NCBI GenBank assembly: GCA_937949745.1
Contig: CALECM010000069.1
Coordinates: forward strand, 1 to 53,058
Source: an uncultured Bacteroidales bacterium
Lineage (GTDB): Bacteria; Bacteroidota; Bacteroidia; Bacteroidales; WCHB1-69
Direction: 5' to 3'
Length of the DNA: 53,058 bases
The notes beneath the pieces are model-generated. The model was not told the DNA's origin. It was given only the letters and a program-made list of their open reading frames with translations, and did no database searches. Below are positions 1-8,447 of this stretch, piece by piece. Both the position numbers and the translations under genes were made by a program. Positions within the stretch are counted from its first letter, which is position 1. Each line of letters starts with the position of its first letter.

Positions 1-539
1 TTAATCATTTAATACTATAAGATAATGTTTTATAATCTATATATTCTTATATACCCGTAATAAGAATTAAATTTAAGTAAAATACTCAAATTTAGGCCAT
101 GCAAAAATATAAAATTATTGGGAATATCTACAAAAATATGAAAAAAAATTCATGATTTAATGATTTTTTTCATATCTTGTTAAAGAGCAACAGAAGTTAA
201 ACGATTGATTTTCAGCATAAAATGATTAAAAAAATTCTTATAATTATTTAAATTAATCATAAAATTTATTATTGACCGATTTATAATATGCTTATATTGT
301 CCAATATTCCCATTATTTCATTTTTTTCTGTAAATTTGCATTCATAATTGAGATATTACTACTTGTCGCAAATCGAAATATTAGCTCATGATGCTCTTTA
401 CACAGCCCCTGCCTCTTCCTTAACAAATTTTTAATACCTAAAATTTATATTTAAATATATATACAATAATATTAATAGATGAACAAAGTAGCGCAATAAA
501 TCTTTTATTATTCTATTATTCACCTTTAAAATCTTTTAT
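1..539. other. AT-rich intergenic region, no gene seen
   Basis: This stretch is strongly AT-rich with many short A and T runs. I see no coding potential, tRNA or repeat. The only recognisable signal is a TAAATTTG box at 331-338 that fits the Bacteroidota -7 consensus, but no TTG lies 19 bases upstream. If it is used, the mRNA of the following gene would have a leader of about 195 bases. Confidence 0.7.
331..338 (+). promoter_or_regulatory. Possible -7 box (TAAATTTG) for the T9SS gene pair
   Basis: The sequence matches TAnnTTTG, but there is no matching -33 element and the distance to the ATG at 540 is long. This is a weak call. Confidence 0.25.
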
Positions 540-3500
540 ATGAAAACACTTACACAATTTCACCGGATCACGGCATTACTTTTATTGACGGTAATGCTGA
601 TCTCACCCGGCTTGTTTGCCGGAACACCTCTAAACCTGAAAACTTCCGTACCGGAATCTGGAAGTATATTTACTGCCGGCCAAACAATGGAAGATATTAT
701 TATTACGGAATTACCTTATACCCAGAATTTCGACGATTCCAATCAGTTACCTCCCGGCTGGAATACGATTACGACTTCCATTCGTGAAATTGGAATATCC
801 ACTAATCGATCATATTCTTCTCCCAATTCATTGATTTTAAATAATCAATGGAACGATATCCAAACTATAGCAATTCTGCCGAAAATTGAACAGAATTTAC
901 AAGATTTAGAAATGACATTTTTTGTCATCATGGTGCCTGGGCCGGGAGTAGATCCTACCCTTGATACATTACAAGTGGGAATCATGGATAATAGGGATGA
1001 TATGAATAGTTTCATTCCCATCAGAACCATTACTCCTACAAATACTTTCACCTCTCATACGACTACTTTTGAAAATTATATTGGTGAAAGCCAATCTATT
1101 GCCATAAGGTGGAAAACGGCAGGAAGCAGTGCTGTTTATATAGATAATGTTACTGTACAATCATCCGTCGGATGTGTGGCACCCGGTGAGATCCGGATTG
1201 ATGAAGTTTCAGGTACTTCGGCAAGTATTTCCTGGGAACCCTCTACCAGTACGGTACAGGATTACGTAGTTGAATATACGATACATGGAACTGAAAACTG
1301 GACACCTATTTATACGGAAGAAACTTCCGCCGTATTATCAGGCCTTAGTGAAAAAACGTATTATGACGTAAAAGTCAGCGCAATTTGTAATGAAGGGGTA
1401 AGCAACCCGGTAACCAGAACATTTTTTACTATCTGTAACAATCTTACTGATCAACAAATAGGGGATGGGAATACGCTTACCAGCGAATTTCCATTATATA
1501 GCTCTTTAGGTTATAGTTATTCCCAGCAAATATTCACTGCCGAAGAATTTTCCGGCAATATGGAAATCGAATTGGTGGCTTTTCAATTTAATAATAACAA
1601 TGGATTAGAATTAAACCGCGCTTTGAATATTTATCTGGGCAACAGCGATACGCTTCCTGTAAGTACCTGGATTCCAAAAGGGGATTTACAACATGTATAC
1701 GCCGGCAATGTTAATTTCCATAACAGGGACGAAAACGGTTGGGTGTATATCCTGCTGGATCAACCTTTTTCATATGAAGCTGAGAAAAATTTAATCATTG
1801 TTGTATATGATACCACCGGAAATTCATCAGGCCAAAGTAACTTCTATAGCCATGCTTCCACTATCCCGTCTCTCCGGATTGCACAGAACGGACGGATAAG
1901 CGTAGAAGGACCTGCCGAAACTTCCCAAATGATCCTGACAAGAAACAATATCCGTTTTTCCGGTTGCGCCGAGATCGGTTGTAATGCCCCCGGCTACCTC
2001 AGGGCAAGCAACATTACAGGAGAGGATGCCTATATCACCTGGGTGGAAGAGGGAATCGCAGGTTCATACCAGGTTGAATACCAATCCGGAGAAGATGAAA
2101 CCTGGACTTTCTACGAAGAAACCGGCAATTTGTTTACCACATTTTCTACCTTAACTCCTCAAACATCTTACAAGGTAAGAGTGAGGGGCATCTGTTCCGA
2201 AACAGATACCAGCGGATGGAGTGAGATTTCTTTTACAACATTGTGCAGGACTTTTGAATTACCATTAGTAGAATATTTTGATCAGACCGCTCCGCAAACC
2301 CTTCCGGAATGCTGGGAAGGATTTACTACTTTGGCATCCAATACACCATTTGTAGAACGCCCGTCAGGAGATAATTCCATTAGTTCTCCCGGAATCCTCA
2401 ATTTTAATACCACTACAGGCGGATATAACCTGGCTATTCTTCCGAGAACGGAGTTACAGGGACAATATAATGACTTGTGGATCACTTTCTGGGCTAAAAG
2501 TACACCCGGGAATACAGGGACGCTTTCTCTCGGCATCATGGACGATCCCAGCATGCCTTCAACATTCACTGTCGTTGCAGAGGTAAATTTCACCGACGAT
2601 TCCCTATGGAACGAGTATGACCTGGTTATTTCCGATTATTACGGTACAGGAAATTATATCGCTTTTCGATCTTATAACGCGCTTCCTTTCTACATGGATA
2701 ACCTGGTGATCGAAACCACTCCTTCCTGTTATAAGCCTACTGAAATTTATGTGGATGATATTACCGCTACCTCAGCCAGAATCAACTGGACGGATAATAA
2801 CGGCGAGATAGAATGGATCATCCGGTATCGCCCGGTTAACAGCAGTAATGAATTCACTTCGGATACCGTCGATGTTAATCCTTATATTCTGACAGGTCTC
2901 GTACCGAATCAGGCTTATGAATTTTATATCTTGTCACTTTGTAGCGAAGAAGACACCAGCCGTTTGAGCCACAGGCTTACATTCGCCACCGAATGCAGGG
3001 CGCTGGGCCGGGACGCCATTCCATATTATCAGAATTTCGATAATATCCGTGATCTTTCCGTCCTTCCGGCATGCTGGACCAGACTAACCGATAATACAGG
3101 CTTTTCTCTGGATTATCCCAGACTTGAAAATGCATATACTTATTCACCTGACCGGTCACTTATGTTCCGTTCCGAACCCGGCCATTATTCCATGATCGTT
3201 ATGGAAGAGTTTGACGAAAGCATACGTATAGATTCATTGACCATTTCTTTCATGAGATACCCCAGAAACGGGTCTACGATCCTGGTAGGCGTTATGACGG
3301 ATCCGACTGACGAATCTACTTTTACGCAACTCAACTCTGTTACCGCCATCGGGACCGGATGGAATTCCGAAGAACTTTCTTTATCCGGTTACCAAAACGG
3401 ACAGGGACGGTATATTGCTATCAAAACCGGTGGTCCGGAAGATTATGTGGCCATTGACGATATTCGTATCGATATAGCATCCGATTGCGAAGTTCCAACC

Positions 3501-4514
3501 AACCTGAGAGCACATGATATTAGTTTCGTAGAAGCTTCCGTATCATGGACTCCCCAAGGTACTGAAACTTCCTGGGTTCTGCAGATCAGGCTAAACGGCT
3601 TACTGAATTGGCAATCCATTGTTGTACCCAATACGCCTACTTATCATTTTAATAATCTGGAAGCCGGATTAAATTATGAATTCCGTGTAAGGGCTATTTG
3701 CAGCGAAGGAGACTCGAGTTCATTCTCCCAGATTACACGGTTCACTACTTTCTGTGAAGCTCCAACGCGTTTTGAAATTACTGATATCACAGATCACGAA
3801 GTTTTCGTTTCCTGGAGCCGTAATTATCCTTCGGAAAGATGGCTTATCGGAATTAAAAGAAGCGGACCAAGCATGCCGTATGCATACAGTGATACCATTA
3901 GCGACCGTACCACTTTCTCTGCAGATACATTAGTTCCCGGTCTTAATTATGAAATTACAATTTTTACACTTTGCAATCAATACGGCGGCACGGGTGAAAT
4001 GACACTTCAATTCACGACCGAAACTACTCCAAGGCCTGAATTCCTGACCATAAGAGCCACTTCAGGACCACACGGAAGGATCGTGCCGAGCGGAGAAATC
4101 AGGGTACCTTACGGAACCGATACTACTTTTAAATTCAGACCCGATGACGGTTACCTGATCCGTTCAGTGATCGTCGATAACCAATCTCAGGCTGTCGATA
4201 CTTTCTATACTTTCAGGAATGTAACTTCCGATCACATGATTAGTGTAGACTTTCTTACTACCGGAATTACGGAAAATGATATGGACAACCGGATCAGGAT
4301 TTATCCTAACCCCGTTTCCCAAACACTTTTCATCGAGCATGATATTCCTTTCGAATACATCAGAATAACTACGCTTCCTGGGCAGATCTTATACAATAAT
4401 ACGGTTTCCGGTAATAAAACACAAGTGGATGTGGCGCTTTATCCTCCGGGAATCTATTTTATAACACTGGAAGGTAAGAACGGATATGTCACTAAAAAAT
4501 TCATCAAAAAGTAA
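540..4514 (+). CDS. Multidomain fibronectin type III surface/secreted protein with T9SS type A sorting domain
   Basis: 1324 residues. A Sec signal peptide (about 1-28) is followed by alternating beta-sandwich modules. Choice-of-anchor/MAM-like domains open with an FD-x(6-9)-P-x-C/G-W pattern near residues 58, 574 and 826. Five fibronectin type III modules begin near 210, 480, 730, 982 and 1072. An InlB-like bacterial repeat lies at about 1170-1240. The final 75 residues (IYPNPVSQTLFIEH...KKFIKK) are a type A T9SS C-terminal signal. Cys residues at module borders suggest disulphides. The protein is predicted to cross the outer membrane by the type IX system and to be cell-surface attached or released; ligand unknown. 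The protease gene starts 4 bases downstream, so the two are almost certainly co-transcribed. Domain family calls are high confidence; the adhesive role is inferred. Confidence 0.88.
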   Translation: MKTLTQFHRITALLLLTVMLISPGLFAGTPLNLKTSVPESGSIFTAGQTMEDIIITELPYTQNFDDSNQLPPGWNTITTSIREIGISTNRSYSSPNSLILNNQWNDIQTIAILPKIEQNLQDLEMTFFVIMVPGPGVDPTLDTLQVGIMDNRDDMNSFIPIRTITPTNTFTSHTTTFENYIGESQSIAIRWKTAGSSAVYIDNVTVQSSVGCVAPGEIRIDEVSGTSASISWEPSTSTVQDYVVEYTIHGTENWTPIYTEETSAVLSGLSEKTYYDVKVSAICNEGVSNPVTRTFFTICNNLTDQQIGDGNTLTSEFPLYSSLGYSYSQQIFTAEEFSGNMEIELVAFQFNNNNGLELNRALNIYLGNSDTLPVSTWIPKGDLQHVYAGNVNFHNRDENGWVYILLDQPFSYEAEKNLIIVVYDTTGNSSGQSNFYSHASTIPSLRIAQNGRISVEGPAETSQMILTRNNIRFSGCAEIGCNAPGYLRASNITGEDAYITWVEEGIAGSYQVEYQSGEDETWTFYEETGNLFTTFSTLTPQTSYKVRVRGICSETDTSGWSEISFTTLCRTFELPLVEYFDQTAPQTLPECWEGFTTLASNTPFVERPSGDNSISSPGILNFNTTTGGYNLAILPRTELQGQYNDLWITFWAKSTPGNTGTLSLGIMDDPSMPSTFTVVAEVNFTDDSLWNEYDLVISDYYGTGNYIAFRSYNALPFYMDNLVIETTPSCYKPTEIYVDDITATSARINWTDNNGEIEWIIRYRPVNSSNEFTSDTVDVNPYILTGLVPNQAYEFYILSLCSEEDTSRLSHRLTFATECRALGRDAIPYYQNFDNIRDLSVLPACWTRLTDNTGFSLDYPRLENAYTYSPDRSLMFRSEPGHYSMIVMEEFDESIRIDSLTISFMRYPRNGSTILVGVMTDPTDESTFTQLNSVTAIGTGWNSEELSLSGYQNGQGRYIAIKTGGPEDYVAIDDIRIDIASDCEVPTNLRAHDISFVEASVSWTPQGTETSWVLQIRLNGLLNWQSIVVPNTPTYHFNNLEAGLNYEFRVRAICSEGDSSSFSQITRFTTFCEAPTRFEITDITDHEVFVSWSRNYPSERWLIGIKRSGPSMPYAYSDTISDRTTFSADTLVPGLNYEITIFTLCNQYGGTGEMTLQFTTETTPRPEFLTIRATSGPHGRIVPSGEIRVPYGTDTTFKFRPDDGYLIRSVIVDNQSQAVDTFYTFRNVTSDHMISVDFLTTGITENDMDNRIRIYPNPVSQTLFIEHDIPFEYIRITTLPGQILYNNTVSGNKTQVDVALYPPGIYFITLEGKNGYVTKKFIKK

Positions 4515-4518
4515 TGTG

Positions 4519-6222
4519 ATGATACGCACTGCTTTATTGGATTTCACTAAAAAAATACTTCTCTGTAAGGGAAGTATTTTTTTATTTTTTCTGGTCCTGA
4601 GCATTTATCACACTGCACAGGCACAGGATCATGCCAATTGTTACCGTATTTACCTTACGGATAAGAATGATTCTCCTTTTTCCATAAACAATCCTTTAGA
4701 TTATCTTTCGGAGCGGGCCATTGAAAAAAGAAATCGTTATAACATCCCGGTAACGGAAGAAGACCTGCCGGTAAATCCTTCCTATATCAGGTCCGTTTCT
4801 TCTCTTTCCGGAGATATCCAAATCCTTTCCTATTCGAAATGGATGAACACCATCGTGATTTATTGTCCGGACCCATTGGTTATGGATGATATTACCGCAC
4901 TTCCCTTTGTGAGGGAAATTTTGCCTGTCGCCAATTACACCGGACCGGAAAATTCCCATAACATTTCCATATCAAACGCCGGGCAAGCTCAAACATTCCT
5001 TAACACAGGGAACATCTATGATTACGGCATGGCCGACATGCAGATCTCTGTCCATAACGGACAATATCTACACCGGGAAGGATATGCTGGAAATGGCATG
5101 TTAATTGCCGTTTTGGACGCCGGATGGAACGGCTTCGATACCCTCTCCTATTTCCGTAATTTGTATGAGAACGGACAAATAGCAGGCACACGGGATTTAA
5201 TACCCTGGTCGGATAATGTATACAGCGGCCACCCTCACGGTACTGCCGTAACCTCTGTCATGGCTTCATCCGTCGATGGGACCTTGGTAGGAACAGCGCC
5301 GGAAGCCCACTATTTTTTTATCAGGACAGAAAATCCATATAGCGAGCAACTCATCGAAGAAGACTTTTGGGTTCGGGGAGCTGAGACCGCCGATAGTATC
5401 GGAGCCGACGTAATCAACTCCTCCTTGGGCTATACCAACTTTCCCGATTTTCCCCAATCCGTTTGGACCTATGCGCAGTGTGACGGCAGGAGCAGTATAG
5501 CTTCCTTAGCGGCGGCCAAAGCCACGGAAAAAGGGATCATCGTATGCGTGAGCGCCGGAAACACAGGTGATCAGGAATGGCACTACATCGTCAGACCTGC
5601 GGATGCTTTCCATATATTGACGGTCGGCGGGATAAACCCCGAACGTGAATATGCCGTATTTTCCTCTACTGGACCTACTTATGACCGGCGGGTAAAACCT
5701 GACGTTACCGCCATCGGACAGTCGACCGCCATTATCTGGGACGACGGAACATTGAGTTACGGCAATGGAACAAGTCTTTCATGCCCTGTAATATCGGGAC
5801 TGGCAGCTTGCCTCTGGCAGGCTCTTCCGGAAAAAAGCGCACAGGAAATTATGCAAATCGTCAGGGAAAGCAGTCACCAATACCACTATCCCGATTCATT
5901 AATGGGATACGGTATTCCTGATTTTTACCAGGCCTATCTGACTTATAAGGAGCCTTCAAATATCCATTCTTACATTGACCGGAAAGAGATAACGGTTCAT
6001 CCGAATCCCTGCCGGGATGTAGTGATGATTCCAAATGCCGGATTAAACATCAAACAAGTAGAAATTTATGATATGAACGGGAAAAGCATTTTGAAGAGTA
6101 TTCCGGCTGCTACTGTCGTAATCACGATGAATGTCACGGATATCAGGCCCGGATTCTATCTGGGCAGAATAGAACTGGAAGATCGGCAATACCGCTGGTT
6201 CAAAATGATCAAGGCAGAATAA
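4519..6222 (+). CDS. S8 (subtilisin-like) serine protease with T9SS type A sorting domain
   Basis: 567 residues from the ATG at 4519. An in-frame ATG at 4486 lies inside the upstream gene and would place 11 polar residues before the hydrophobic signal segment, so 4519 is preferred. The subtilase catalytic triad is visible: D200 in LIAVLDAGW, H240 in HPHGTAV, and S419 in GNGTSLSCP. The C-terminal 75 or so residues (VHPNPCRDVVMIPNAG...WFKMIKAE) form a T9SS type A sorting tail. The protein should be exported and act outside the cell, either degrading substrate or maturing surface proteins, possibly its co-transcribed fibronectin-III neighbour (inference). It is convergent with metG, with only 11 bases between the stops and no obvious hairpin terminator. 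Confidence 0.92.
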   Translation: MIRTALLDFTKKILLCKGSIFLFFLVLSIYHTAQAQDHANCYRIYLTDKNDSPFSINNPLDYLSERAIEKRNRYNIPVTEEDLPVNPSYIRSVSSLSGDIQILSYSKWMNTIVIYCPDPLVMDDITALPFVREILPVANYTGPENSHNISISNAGQAQTFLNTGNIYDYGMADMQISVHNGQYLHREGYAGNGMLIAVLDAGWNGFDTLSYFRNLYENGQIAGTRDLIPWSDNVYSGHPHGTAVTSVMASSVDGTLVGTAPEAHYFFIRTENPYSEQLIEEDFWVRGAETADSIGADVINSSLGYTNFPDFPQSVWTYAQCDGRSSIASLAAAKATEKGIIVCVSAGNTGDQEWHYIVRPADAFHILTVGGINPEREYAVFSSTGPTYDRRVKPDVTAIGQSTAIIWDDGTLSYGNGTSLSCPVISGLAACLWQALPEKSAQEIMQIVRESSHQYHYPDSLMGYGIPDFYQAYLTYKEPSNIHSYIDRKEITVHPNPCRDVVMIPNAGLNIKQVEIYDMNGKSILKSIPAATVVITMNVTDIRPGFYLGRIELEDRQYRWFKMIKAE

Positions 6223-6233
6223 CCCATCAATCC

Positions 6234-8291
6234 TTAATTCACAGGACTTCCCGCTTTTACTTCTTTTTCAGGATGGATAATGGATAAAACTCCATCTGTA
6301 TTTTCAGCCATCAATACCATTCCATGGGAAGATACGCCTTTGATCTCTTTGGGTGCAAGGTTGATCAGCATCAGAACTTCTTTACCGATCAGATTTTCAG
6401 GATCATAATAAGCAGCGATTCCGGAAACAACCTCCCGGATATCAGCGCCGGTATCCACTTTCAGCTTTAACAGCTTCTTGGTTTTAGGTATTTTTTCCGC
6501 CTCCAGAACCCTGCAAATACGAAGATCCATTTTCTGGAAATCTTCATAACTTATGTCTTCTTTCGCCGGTGAAGCGGATTGCATATTGGCCAGATTTAAT
6601 TCTTTGGTAGCCTGCAATTTTTTAACCTGTTCCTCAATTTGGGCATCTTCGATCTTTTCGAAAAGATATTCCGCTTCTCCCACGGAAGCCCCGGTTTTTA
6701 ATAATGACATATTACCGCCGTTATTCCAGTTATGGATATCAAGGCCTAACATCCGTTGTAATTTTTGAGCCGTAAAAGGCAGGAACGGTTCACATAAAAC
6801 CGAAAGCGCTGCACTAATCTGCAGGGAAAGATGTAATATGGTTTTTACTTTCTCCGGATCTTCCTTGATTTTCTTCCATGGTTCCGTATCCGTGAGATAC
6901 TTGTTACCGATCCGGGCAAGATTCATCAATTCGCTCTGGCCTTCCCGGAAATGGAATTTCTCGAGGGCCTGCCCTATCTTCCCAGGGAAACCAGCGATGG
7001 TGCGGACCATTTCCTGTTCATTTTCATCCAACGTTCCTCTTTCCGGCACTTTCCCTTCAAAATATTTATGTGTAAGCACGATAGTCCTGTTGACAAAATT
7101 CCCGAATATAGCCAGTAATTCATTATTATTCTTGGACTGGAAATCCGACCACGTAAAGTCGGAATCTTTGGTCTCGGGCGCGATGGAAGTCAGGGTATAT
7201 CGCAATACATCCTGTTTACCTTCGAATTCCCTTAAATACTCATGAAGCCATACCGCCCAATTCCGGGAAGTAGAGATTTTATCGCTTTCCAGATTCAGGA
7301 ATTCATTAGCCGGAACATTGGCGGGTAAAATATAAGAGCCTTCGGCTTTTAACATCACCGGGAAAATAATACAATGGAATACGATATTATCTTTTCCTAT
7401 AAAATGGATCAATTCCGTATCGGGAGATTTCCACCACTCTTCCCAGGTGCGGTCATGCTCCAAAGCCCATTCCTTCGTGGCCGAGATATAACCGATAGGG
7501 GCATCAAACCAAACGTACAGCACTTTACCTTCAGCTTCTTTCAAGGGAACTTTTACGCCCCAGTCAAGGTCGCGGGTAACGGCACGCGGCTGCAATCCCT
7601 GTTCTATCCAGGATTTACATTGCCCGTACACCGTGCTTCGCCAATCCTCTTTATGCCCCACTAAGATCCACTCCTTTAGCCATTTTTCATACTCATTTAA
7701 AGGCAGATACCAATGTTTTGTTTCTTTAAGCACCGGCTTATTTCCGCTCAAGGCGGATCTCGGATTGATCAGGTCGGTAGCATTGAGGCTGGTACCGCAG
7801 GCCTCGCACTGGTCGCCGTAAGCCCGTTCATTATGACACGAAGGACATTCTCCGGTAATATAGCGGTCGGCAAGGAACTGGGAGGCCTCCTCGTCATAAT
7901 ATTGCATGGTGGTCTTTTCGATAAGTTTCCCGTCATGATACAATTTCAGGAAAAAGTCGGCGGCAGTTTCATGGTGCACCGGATTGGAGGTGCGGGAGTA
8001 GATATCGAAAGAGATGCCGAATTCTTCGAAAGAATCCTTGATCAGATAATGGTAGCGGTCCACGATCGCCTGCGGCGTAGTATGTTCGTTCTTAGCCTTA
8101 ATGGTAATCGGCACGCCATGCTCATCGGAGCCTCCGATAAAAAGGACCTCTTCACCGATCATCCTCAGGTAACGCACATAAATATCCGCGGGAATATAAA
8201 CACCTGCCAGATGACCGATATGCACCGGACCGTTCGCGTAGGGAAGCGCCGTAGTAACCGTATGCCTGGTTATATTTTTATCTTTCTTCAT
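6234..8291 (-). CDS. metG: Methionyl-tRNA synthetase
   Basis: 685 residues, normal length for the long bacterial form. It charges tRNA-Met for translation in the cytoplasm. Visible features are the HIGH signature in PYANGPVHIGHLAG, a zinc knuckle with two CxxC pairs (CPSC...CEAC) near residues 145-165, the KMSKS-type loop read as DKISTSRN, the anticodon-binding helical domain, and a C-terminal EMAP-II/Arc1p-like tRNA-binding OB fold from about residue 575 (KMDLRICRVLEAEKIP). A TATCTTTG box lies 20 bases upstream on the minus strand. It sits just downstream of the giant RHS gene but has its own promoter signal. Confidence 0.97.
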   Translation of the reverse strand: MKKDKNITRHTVTTALPYANGPVHIGHLAGVYIPADIYVRYLRMIGEEVLFIGGSDEHGVPITIKAKNEHTTPQAIVDRYHYLIKDSFEEFGISFDIYSRTSNPVHHETAADFFLKLYHDGKLIEKTTMQYYDEEASQFLADRYITGECPSCHNERAYGDQCEACGTSLNATDLINPRSALSGNKPVLKETKHWYLPLNEYEKWLKEWILVGHKEDWRSTVYGQCKSWIEQGLQPRAVTRDLDWGVKVPLKEAEGKVLYVWFDAPIGYISATKEWALEHDRTWEEWWKSPDTELIHFIGKDNIVFHCIIFPVMLKAEGSYILPANVPANEFLNLESDKISTSRNWAVWLHEYLREFEGKQDVLRYTLTSIAPETKDSDFTWSDFQSKNNNELLAIFGNFVNRTIVLTHKYFEGKVPERGTLDENEQEMVRTIAGFPGKIGQALEKFHFREGQSELMNLARIGNKYLTDTEPWKKIKEDPEKVKTILHLSLQISAALSVLCEPFLPFTAQKLQRMLGLDIHNWNNGGNMSLLKTGASVGEAEYLFEKIEDAQIEEQVKKLQATKELNLANMQSASPAKEDISYEDFQKMDLRICRVLEAEKIPKTKKLLKLKVDTGADIREVVSGIAAYYDPENLIGKEVLMLINLAPKEIKGVSSHGMVLMAENTDGVLSIIHPEKEVKAGSPVN

Positions 8292-8310
8292 CTTTTCAAT
8301 TTTAGAAAAG

Positions 8311-8318
8311 CAAAGATA
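8311..8318 (-). promoter_or_regulatory. -7 box (TATCTTTG) upstream of metG
   Basis: Reads CAAAGATA on the plus strand, 20 bases before the metG ATG. The -33 element is not convincing: the nearest CAA gives a 25-base spacer. Confidence 0.45.
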
Positions 8319-8355
8319 CGAAAAAGGGATAAGTTAAGATTGGCAACTTTTAAAT

Positions 8356-8385
8356 GGCAAAGGTATCCCAATGAATACCTTTGCC
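8356..8385. repeat. Perfect 11-bp inverted repeat between RHS gene and metG
   Basis: GGCAAAGGTAT (8356-8366) and ATACCTTTGCC (8375-8385) are exact reverse complements separated by an 8-base loop. It could terminate the RHS transcript, but no good T-run follows on the minus strand. Each arm also spells TACCTTTG, a match to the -7 consensus, on opposite strands, so an operator or facing-promoter role is possible. Confidence 0.55.
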
Positions 8386-8447
8386 CGAATTTCACAATAG
8401 AAACGTTTTCATTTATAGTTAATAATTATAAAAATGAAATCTACTAT

